From the NCBI RefSeq assembly GCF_000829465.1, contig NZ_JXAL01000023.1:1-64000 (forward strand): 64,000 bases of DNA, in the 5' to 3' direction. This DNA comes from Cohnella kolymensis. GTDB lineage: Bacteria > Bacillota > Bacilli > Paenibacillales > Paenibacillaceae. Below the pieces are notes generated by a model. The model searched no databases. It had not been told where the DNA came from and saw nothing but the letters and a program-made list of their open reading frames with translations. The position numbers and the translations under genes were made by a program. Below, in pieces: positions 57,593-64,000 of this stretch; positions within the stretch are counted from its first letter, which is position 1; every line of letters begins with the position of its first letter.

Positions 57593-58363
57593 ATGCTCAG
57601 GAACATTGTTCCGCCGGTGCTCAGCGTGACGGTGTTCCTGTTGGTCTGGCAGGCGGCATGTAAGATGTTTTCGCTGCCTCCTTACATGCTGCCGGATCCG
57701 TTACGGGTGGCTGAGCGGATGGCTGAGGACTCCTCTCTGCTGCTGAAGCATGTTGCGGCCACATTTCAATTGGCGCTCATGGGAGTCGCGGCCGGAGTCG
57801 CTGCAGGAATTATCGTGGCATTGATTTTGCACTTTGTACCGTGGCTGCGGTCAGCTGTAGCGCCGCTTATCGTCATGTCACAGAACATTCCGCTGATTGT
57901 TCTCGCGCCGCTGCTGATCATGTGGTTCGGATTCGGACTCAGCCCGAAGCTGATTTTGCTCGTCATTATTTGTTTTTTTCCGATCGCATGGTCGATGCTG
58001 GCCGGGCTTCGTCACGCGGAGCCTCATCTTCGCGAGTATTTGGCGATGATCGGGGCTTCCCGCCGGCAGATGCTGCTCCGTCTGGAGCTGCCGGCTTCGC
58101 TTCCTTATTTCTTTTCCGGTCTGAAAATAACGACAACCTACAGCGTTTCGAGCGTGGTCGTTGCGGAGTGGCTCGGTTCAAGCAAAGGCATCGGTTATTA
58201 TTTGTATCTTAAATTTAAAGGCTATGATATTGCTGCTGCCTTCGGTGCCGTAGCGTGTATTATCGCTCTAAGTCTGTTGTTTTACGGTGCGGCCGCGCTT
58301 TTGGAACGTCTGGTCATTCGTTGGCGGCCGAGAACAGGTGAGAAGGGGGGCCGACAGGCATGA
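57593..58363 (+). CDS. thiX: ABC transporter permease (ThiX)
   Basis: 256-residue inner membrane subunit with six membrane segments and the EAA-type loop GASRRQMLLRLELPASLPYFF. Forms the channel of the thiamine-precursor importer with ThiY and ThiZ. ATG 57593 lies one base after the DUF77 stop; in-frame ATG 57581 overlaps that gene. Confidence 0.9.
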   Translation: MLRNIVPPVLSVTVFLLVWQAACKMFSLPPYMLPDPLRVAERMAEDSSLLLKHVAATFQLALMGVAAGVAAGIIVALILHFVPWLRSAVAPLIVMSQNIPLIVLAPLLIMWFGFGLSPKLILLVIICFFPIAWSMLAGLRHAEPHLREYLAMIGASRRQMLLRLELPASLPYFFSGLKITTTYSVSSVVVAEWLGSSKGIGYYLYLKFKGYDIAAAFGAVACIIALSLLFYGAAALLERLVIRWRPRTGEKGGRQA

Positions 58364-59139
58364 GTCCTATCCATAAGCTCGAACTTAGCGGGGTCTCCAA
58401 AAGTTACCGGCGGCGCGGGCACCTGCTCCCCGTTCTGGATCATATTTCGCTTCATGTTCGCGAAGGAGAATTTGTCACGCTCCTAGGCCCCTCCGGCAGC
58501 GGGAAATCGACGTTGTTCCGGTTGATCGGCGGTGTGGAACGGCCCGATGAAGGAAGCATCTCAATTGCCGGTAAAGAAATGACAGGCAAGACCGGGCATG
58601 TCAGTTATATGCCTCAGCAGGCCTCCCTGTTTCCTTGGATGTCGGTGGCCGATAATATCTCGACTGCGCTGGTTACATGCGGAGTTGAAAAGAAAGAAGC
58701 GAAAGAACAGGCTCGTGAATGGTTGAGCCGTATCACCCTCGGAGATGTCGCCGATGAATACCCGCACGTGCTGTCGGGTGGGATGCAGCAGCGGGTTTCG
58801 TTCTTGCGTGCGCTGCTGATGCCGAGAGATGTGATGTGCCTGGACGAACCGTTCGCCGCATTGGATGCGTTGACGAGAGCGGAGATGCAGCGATGGCTGC
58901 TGGAATTGTGGGAGAGCAACCGGCGATCCGTGCTTTTTGTTACGCACAGCATCGAAGAGGCATTGATATTGTCCGACCGTATCTATGTTCTTTCCCGCGC
59001 GCCTGCACGAATCCTGCGGGAGATTACGGTGCCGTTCGAACGTCCCCGCCGATCCGATGTCTGGACGCTTCAGGAGTTCGTGGAGCTGAAGAAGGATGTC
59101 CTGGAGCTGCTGGAAGAAGGAGAACCGGCTATTGTTTGA
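58360..59139 (+). CDS. thiZ: ABC transporter ATPase (ThiZ)
   Basis: 259 residues of the nitrate/taurine/thiamine-precursor ATPase type. Walker A GPSGSGKST, signature LSGGMQQR, Walker B CLDEPFAALDA and switch FVTHSIEEA are all intact. Overlaps thiX by 4 bp. Confidence 0.92.
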   Translation: MSPIHKLELSGVSKSYRRRGHLLPVLDHISLHVREGEFVTLLGPSGSGKSTLFRLIGGVERPDEGSISIAGKEMTGKTGHVSYMPQQASLFPWMSVADNISTALVTCGVEKKEAKEQAREWLSRITLGDVADEYPHVLSGGMQQRVSFLRALLMPRDVMCLDEPFAALDALTRAEMQRWLLELWESNRRSVLFVTHSIEEALILSDRIYVLSRAPARILREITVPFERPRRSDVWTLQEFVELKKDVLELLEEGEPAIV

Positions 59140-59971
59140 TACGCATATTCATCTCGATCTGTATGAGTCCGGCGAGAGAGAGCTCATGTTGGAGTCGGCT
59201 TTCGAGTCGGGAGTGGATGGTGTCGTGTCCGTATCGATGGGATTGGAATCATGCCGCGTGAACCGTGAACTGGCGAGGCGTTATTCGGGAAATATCATGC
59301 CGGCTTACGGCCATCATCCCGAGCAGCCGCCGCTTAGTGACGAAGGGCTGACAGAGTTGATCGGGTGGATCCGGGAGCAGGGCGAGGAGCCGTTCGCGAT
59401 CGGTGAAGTCGGACTTCCTTATTATTTGCTCAAGGAAGCTGAGAAGAAGGGTGAGAGGTTTGATCTTGAACCCTATATTCGGCAGCTTGAGCAGTTTGTC
59501 AGGCTGGCAGGGGAACTGGATCGTCCCATCGTCCTACACGCCGTGTATGAAGATGCGGAAAGGGCAATGGAGCTGTTGGAACGATATTCGATCCGCAGGG
59601 CCCATTTCCATTGGTTCAAAGGAAGTGCGGCTGCCGTACAGAGGTTAGTCAAAGCCGGCGCGTATATCTCGGTGACGCCTGACGTCCTGTATGAACGGGA
59701 AATACGTGAGATGGCAAGCAGCTATCCGCTGGAGCGGCTAATGGCAGAGACGGACGGTCCTTGGCCTTTTGAAGGCCCTTTTGCCGGACAGAAGACACAG
59801 CCAACCATGGTGAAAGCAGTCCTGGAGGAAATTGCTTTGCTTCGGGGGATGGAAGTGACGACCGTCACTGATCTCGTTAACGCGAATAGCAGAACGTTTT
59901 ATGGGATGTCCCGACGGGGGGACGATTCGACTATTCACTCGAGGGCTTGCGCCACCGAACGCGATAACTAA
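59132..59971 (+). CDS. TatD-family metal-dependent hydrolase in the thiamine operon
   Basis: 279-residue TIM-barrel hydrolase of the TatD family: HIHLD, GHHPEQ, IGEVGLPYY, LHAVYEDA, HFHWF and AETDGPWPFEGP provide the metal-binding residues. TatD proteins are usually described as DNases, but linkage to thiY-thiX-thiZ behind a TPP riboswitch suggests a precursor-processing role such as deformylation. TTG 59132, nine bases after AAGGAG, overlaps thiZ by 8 bp. Confidence 0.85.
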   Translation: MFDTHIHLDLYESGERELMLESAFESGVDGVVSVSMGLESCRVNRELARRYSGNIMPAYGHHPEQPPLSDEGLTELIGWIREQGEEPFAIGEVGLPYYLLKEAEKKGERFDLEPYIRQLEQFVRLAGELDRPIVLHAVYEDAERAMELLERYSIRRAHFHWFKGSAAAVQRLVKAGAYISVTPDVLYEREIREMASSYPLERLMAETDGPWPFEGPFAGQKTQPTMVKAVLEEIALLRGMEVTTVTDLVNANSRTFYGMSRRGDDSTIHSRACATERDN

Positions 59972-60027
59972 CGGGAAAAGCTCATGCTAATTTCTCTGTT
60001 TGATCATGTGGAAACCATTTAGATGGA

Positions 60028-60057
60028 AAAACTCCCGATAAATCGGGCAGGAGTTTC
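60028..60057 (+). terminator. Possible terminator hairpin after the thiamine operon
   Basis: AAACTC/GAGTTT outer helix around CCGAT/ATCGG, followed by TCTCTCTC rather than a true T-run. Confidence 0.4.
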
Positions 60058-60080
60058 TCTCTCGCGACAAACCGGCATTA

Positions 60081-60150
60081 TTAGCTGGAGCTTTTCCATC
60101 TAGAGTAAATAACGGTGTTGCCGCTCGGAGTTTAGCGGGAGGATTTCCAG
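60081..60150. repeat. 51-bp repeat pair, type B-like
   Basis: TTAGCTGGAGCTTTTCC at 60081 and TTTAGCGGGAGGATTTCCAG from 60131 are in register at exactly 51 bp. They resemble the type B repeat at 217-318 (TTAGCTGGAGATTTTCCAG). A looser relative, TTAGATGGAAAAACTCC, lies at 60019. No gene. Confidence 0.6.
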
Positions 60151-60170
60151 TACAGCATATAAATGCAAGG

Positions 60171-60199
60171 GGCGGCCATTAAGGCCGCCGATTTTTTTA
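60171..60199 (+). terminator. Rho-independent terminator
   Basis: GGCGGCC/GGCCGCC 7-bp stem, 5-nt loop, T7. Plus-strand signal ending read-through from the thiamine operon. Confidence 0.85.
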
Positions 60200-60388
60200 G
60201 CTGTGATAGCTGCCGATCGGTGCGTTCAACACCCACTCCAAAAGAAGCATCTGCTCCTCGAGACGGGCAATTTGACTCTGCAACGCCTGCTGTTCGGACG
60301 GATCAGTGGATGACGCTCTATTTTCAAACGTTTGTTTCTGAGCAGCCAGCTCATTGTACTTCCGTTTGATTTGATCGACTGTCCTCAC
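60197..60388 (-). CDS. Small coiled-coil protein of unknown function
   Basis: 63 residues, hydrophilic, with heptad-like spacing (VDQIKRKYNELAAQKQ, then LQSQIARLEEQMLLLEWVL). GTG 60388 is seven bases after AGGAGG, which supports translation; TTG 60391 is possible. Last of five small leftward genes. I do not recognise the family. Confidence 0.65.
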   Translation of the reverse strand: MRTVDQIKRKYNELAAQKQTFENRASSTDPSEQQALQSQIARLEEQMLLLEWVLNAPIGSYHS

Positions 60389-60399
60389 CAAGAAACCTC

Positions 60400-60624
60400 C
60401 TACCGCGAAAATAATCTTATGATATAGAAAATGAGAGAAAGAACGATGCTGGCTACTATGCAAGTTACGATCGGAAAATAAAATCTGACATTCCCTTTTT
60501 CGTAAACAATGTCGCCGGGCAGCCTGCCGATGTTAAAAAACCGCCCTCCGACCATCCAGACGACACCCATGACAATGAGTGCAATACCCGCAATAATCAG
60601 CATTTTTGGAAAAGGATTCATCAT
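60400..60624 (-). CDS. DUF2905 small membrane protein
   Basis: 74 residues with two membrane helices and the GRLPGDIVYEKGNVRFYFP loop typical of DUF2905. Function unknown. ATG 60624 or 60621 after GGGTGATG. It lies 11 bp upstream of the coiled-coil gene, probably one transcript. Confidence 0.85.
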   Translation of the reverse strand: MMNPFPKMLIIAGIALIVMGVVWMVGGRFFNIGRLPGDIVYEKGNVRFYFPIVTCIVASIVLSLIFYIIRLFSR

Positions 60625-60715
60625 TCATCACCCGCTACTATTATAAACAACTAAGGGTGGCTGATACACTATACATACGAAAGGCAGCTGCGAGGATCCC
60701 GCAACTGCCTTTGCG

Positions 60716-60886
60716 TCATACTGTGTCCGATCGACTCCGGCGTCTCGACATCATGAGCAGGCCGATAACGGCAGCGACGATGCCGGCAGCTCCGAACCAG
60801 AATACTAAAGTGATCAGCGCTTTTGTCAGCCACAGCACGACTGCAATAATTAGAGCGAAAATGCCCAGATAGAGGAGCATACGCAT
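60716..60886 (-). CDS. Small membrane protein, unknown
   Basis: 56 residues, two hydrophobic helices (LLYLGIFALIIAVVLWL and LVFWFGAAGIVAAVIGLL) and a basic tail SRRRSRSD. ATG 60886 has a strong AAGGAGG site, so it is likely expressed. No known family recognised. Confidence 0.65.
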   Translation of the reverse strand: MRMLLYLGIFALIIAVVLWLTKALITLVFWFGAAGIVAAVIGLLMMSRRRSRSDTV

Positions 60887-60952
60887 GGTGATGACCTCCT
60901 TGATAAGTAGATAGGTTCTATTACCCAAAATTGGAGGCCTAATCGATATCCG

Positions 60953-61165
60953 CTACAATTCATTGCGAATAAGCAAATACACGATGAGTCCCATTAGAGG
61001 GAAGAATAACAGCCCCAAAAGTACGAGCAGCGCATACTCATGGCTTCTCCCGCGCCGCAAGCAATCCCGGTAGCCCCACACGCAAATCGCGATATGAATG
61101 ATGAATAGTACGATTGAAAAGAGCAAGAAGATCACGAACATACCGCCAAACACATCAAAAGGCAT
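60953..61165 (-). CDS. Small membrane protein with PLD-nuclease N-terminal-like sequence
   Basis: 70 residues, two hydrophobic helices separated by WGYRDCLRRGRSHEYA; ending FPLMGLIVYLLIRNEL. The pattern resembles short PLDc_N-type membrane proteins. Start ATG 61165 or TTG 61168, both after GAGGGGGA. Role unknown. Confidence 0.65.
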   Translation of the reverse strand: MPFDVFGGMFVIFLLFSIVLFIIHIAICVWGYRDCLRRGRSHEYALLVLLGLLFFPLMGLIVYLLIRNEL

Positions 61166-61265
61166 CAACGGCAAATCCCCCTCATCGATTATTTCATCAC
61201 TTTGTATACGATTATGCAGGGGATGGAGTTACATGAAAAAGGCACCGTTACCGGCGCCTCAGAGT

Positions 61266-61442
61266 TTAAGATTTTCTTGGCTTGTCCTGCAGTCCGACAT
61301 CCTCCTGGATGTCCTCGATCACCGCTTCAACCGCCCCGCTTATCATATCGATCGCCGAGACATCCTCTTGTTCGTGCGGCGTAGGAACGCTCGCTTCGTT
61401 GTAGAAATCGATGTCCAGCTCTTCGTTTTTCTTTTTGCTCAA
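61266..61442 (-). CDS. Small acidic protein, unknown
   Basis: 58 residues: a KKK start, then strongly acidic (NEELDIDFYNEAS, DMISGAVEAVIEDIQEDVG). TTG 61442 follows GGAAGGGAG and a promoter sits at 61471-61499. Not recognised. It is the first of the five leftward small genes. Confidence 0.6.
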   Translation of the reverse strand: MSKKKNEELDIDFYNEASVPTPHEQEDVSAIDMISGAVEAVIEDIQEDVGLQDKPRKS

Positions 61443-61470
61443 AGGGCTCAACTCCCTTCCATCGTGTTTC

Positions 61471-61499
61471 TCTATATTAACCTGTTGACAATGCATCAA
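61471..61499 (-). promoter_or_regulatory. Promoter of the small acidic protein gene
   Basis: Minus strand TTGATG, 17-bp spacer, TATAGA, about 30 bp before the TTG start. Confidence 0.5.
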
Positions 61500-61515
61500 T
61501 ATCAGATACGCGTAT

Positions 61516-61548
61516 AAAAAAGTCGAGCCCCGTCTCGCGACGAGGCCC
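61516..61548 (-). terminator. Rho-independent terminator (minus strand)
   Basis: 10-bp stem with two G-U pairs, GCGA-type loop, T6 run on the minus strand. Confidence 0.75.
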
Positions 61549-61657
61549 TTCATGGGAGAGGAGAAACCGGACGAAGAGCTTATGGGGAAACGTAAGTCTT
61601 CTCCGCGGTTGTCCCCGACACCTCTCGGTGCCGGTAATCCTATTGTCACCTGAGAAA
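61516..61657 (-). ncRNA. Candidate small RNA ending in a terminator, divergent from rsmD
   Basis: On the minus strand a TATATT box (61668-61663) is followed by about 140 nt rich in complementary GC segments (e.g. CGGCACCGAGAGGTGTCGG) and ends in a strong terminator: GGGCCTCGTC/GACGGGGCTC stem (61548-61525), 4-nt loop, then T6. The next gene has its own promoter downstream of the terminator, so this looks like a separate short transcript or an attenuated leader. A conserved RNA motif near ylbH (rsmD) has been described in Bacillus; identity and strand are not settled here. Confidence 0.4.
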
Positions 61658-61819
61658 AGGAAAATATACGCACGGGCGGAAAAAAATTAATCGGGCAGAG
61701 ATATCGACACAGCGTAGAAAGATGACGGCTTTTGAAAAATGCGGCAATGTGGTAACATAACACCTGCAAACATAGTACATAAGTGCTACCGTTCATGTCA
61801 TCGTGCAGGGGTTGAAGAT

Positions 61820-62933
<1,114 letters not shown>

Positions 62934-62943
62934 TCAGCTGCAT

Positions 62944-62976
62944 AAAAGTCCCAGGCCGTTGAGGCTTGGGACTTTT
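62944..62976 (+). terminator. Rho-independent terminator of rsmD-coaD
   Basis: AAAAGTCCCAGGCC pairs with GGCTTGGGACTTTT (one G-U), 5-nt loop. Confidence 0.9.
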
Positions 62977-62991
62977 TGTCGTTGCTGTATG

Positions 62992-63205
62992 GGGCTGTGC
63001 CGGGAGTGGATGATGCATTGTAAGGCGGGTTTTCGGCCTTACAGCTCGCTGTGCCGATAGATGATCCGCTGTAGGGCGAATTGTTAGGCTTACAGCTCGC
63101 TGTGCCGATAGATGATTCGCTGTAGGTCGAATTGTTAGGCTTACACCTCGCTGTGCCGGCAGAGGATTCGCTGTAAGGCGAATTGTTAGGCTTACAGCTC
63201 GCTGC
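62992..63205. repeat. 51-bp tandem repeat array, type A (four copies plus a degenerate one)
   Basis: CTTACAGC or CTTACACC cores start at 63038, 63089, 63140 and 63191, spaced exactly 51 bp; a worn copy precedes them. Each unit carries GCTCGCTGTGCCG and GGCGAATTGTTAGG. The core matches that of the array at 1-165. It lies between convergent coaD and ylbJ. Confidence 0.9.
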
Positions 63206-63219
63206 CGATCTGAACAGAT

Positions 63220-64000
63220 TCATTTACCAGGCGGTTTTGGGCGTATGAGGGCTGCAATCATGGCCAGCAGCAGGAAAACTGCGAAGCTGGCTAGCGCTAC
63301 AATCAGGGTCTCGGACATATGCCCCCATCCGTTAGGGAGAGGACCTTGTGCTGCCCATGCGTCCATCGCGTTCCATCGATCCGGCCAAAGGGCATACATC
63401 AAGTTCTCCACCGGCTTTGATGCGGCAGCCAGCGCCAGCGGATACGTACAAACAAGCGCGAGCGCGCTATGTAACAGGCGGCCGGCGATGATTCTGCCCC
63501 AAGGGAAGGAACGGCCTGTGCCGAAAGCAGCTCTCGCTTGCAGCAGACCGCTCCAGCCGCTCCAAGCCAAAGCCGCTGCAAGCAATGCCGAACCTTGTGC
63601 GGGAGCGAATGCGAAAATACCGGAACGGCTGCTTTCATAGGCGCCCAGATGCATTTCATAAAACCCTGGAAAGGCAAGCCACATATCGCTGCCTGGCACG
63701 AACAGCTGCAGAAGGGTGATAATGACGGCGCTCATCATGATGAGACCGCCCAAAGTCATCAAAATTCCGACGGCATGTGTAACGGAGTCCGCCAATTGTT
63801 TGCCGAAGGGGCGTCCGTCTTCTCTGCGGGCATCCGATGCCGCGCGATAAGCTCTTCTTAGAATAGCGGCAGGCTGGTTGAAGGGGAGCGGGGGAACTTT
63901 CGGTCTCGGCGGTTTCGTTATTCGCGCCCACAAAAAACCGGCTGCCACTGCGGAAGACCAAAGCCCTAAGGCGATCGCCCATCCGAGCTCAGGCGACTGC
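63220..64000 (-). CDS. ylbJ: Sporulation integral membrane protein YlbJ (partial, 5' end beyond the window)
   Basis: The last ~260 residues of a membrane protein with nucleoside-recognition (Gate) features: SVTHAVGILMTLGGLIMMSAVI, VPGSDMWLAFPGFYEMHLGA (both cut) and several later membrane segments. The frame is open to the right edge (QSPELGWAIALGLWSSA before GTG 63948), so the start is outside. Position next to rsmD-coaD equals ylbH-ylbI-ylbJ of Bacillus; ylbJ is needed for spore formation. Here it is on the opposite strand, after a repeat array. Confidence 0.88.
   Translation of the reverse strand, partial: QSPELGWAIALGLWSSAVAAGFLWARITKPPRPKVPPLPFNQPAAILRRAYRAASDARREDGRPFGKQLADSVTHAVGILMTLGGLIMMSAVIITLLQLFVPGSDMWLAFPGFYEMHLGAYESSRSGIFAFAPAQGSALLAAALAWSGWSGLLQARAAFGTGRSFPWGRIIAGRLLHSALALVCTYPLALAAASKPVENLMYALWPDRWNAMDAWAAQGPLPNGWGHMSETLIVALASFAVFLLLAMIAALIRPKPPGK

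Noticed and set aside
62992..63205. CRISPR-like appearance of the regularly spaced repeats
   Set aside because: The whole 51-bp unit is repeated, with no unique spacers and no cas genes in the window.

Overview
The window looks like a chromosomal segment of a moderately GC-rich, spore-forming member of the Bacillota, most likely Paenibacillaceae (Paenibacillus/Cohnella-like). Reasons: spoVM, spoVIF and ylbJ sporulation genes; Bacillus-type ylo/ylb gene order; sigma-A promoters with AGGAGG ribosome binding sites and many TTG/GTG starts; CcpA-type cre sites; and a bacterial XPB helicase pair. I see no prophage, insertion sequence, tRNA, rRNA or CRISPR array. Most of the window is core genome.

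Layout. 1-4.2 kb: intergenic repeats, then acuA-acuC divergent from acsA (acetate activation and its control by acetylation/deacetylation). 4.2-16 kb: class A PBP with fibronectin-III tail, tyrS, rpsD with a structured leader, a GAF-GGDEF diguanylate cyclase, a lipoprotein, an M29 aminopeptidase, an HPr-like protein, ylaN, a Ca2+/H+ antiporter and an Asp23 protein. 16-27.7 kb: ftsW-like and yugN, M20 amidohydrolase, CBS protein, lipoprotein nuclease, the XPB helicase pair, ylbF-ylbG, an unknown gene, a LysR regulator and a PHP phosphatase. 27.8-55.9 kb: a housekeeping block close to the Bacillus yloA-recG order (rqcH, Ca-ATPase, dapF, homocysteine methyltransferase/MTHFR, remA-gmk-rpoZ-coaBC-priA-def-fmt-rsmB-rlmN-prpC-prkC-rsgA-rpe-spoVM-rpmB-yloU-fakA-degV-recG) and spoVIF. 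55.9-60.2 kb: a TPP-riboswitch operon for uptake of a thiamine precursor. 60.2-61.5 kb: five small leftward genes, three of them membrane proteins. 61.5-64 kb: rsmD-coaD-ylbJ (ylbJ runs off the end).

Two features stand out. First, several intergenic spaces hold degenerate tandem repeats of at least two sequence types that share a 50-53 bp period, usually exactly 51 bp (1-165, 217-318, 42250-42450, 50589-50680, 60081-60150, 62992-63205). Second, eight otherwise intact genes carry about ten small frame-changing indels, many at short runs of one base, including the normally essential tyrS and def. Sequencing error is the simplest explanation; the affected genes are annotated here as one CDS each across the break.

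Other points of interest: an HPr-like protein that keeps the Ser46 region but lacks the His15 segment; a long imperfect palindrome at 8842-8955; a terminator-ended structured region antisense to the rsmD leader; a TatD hydrolase inside the thiamine operon; and a small conserved-looking gene of unknown function at 25452-25889.
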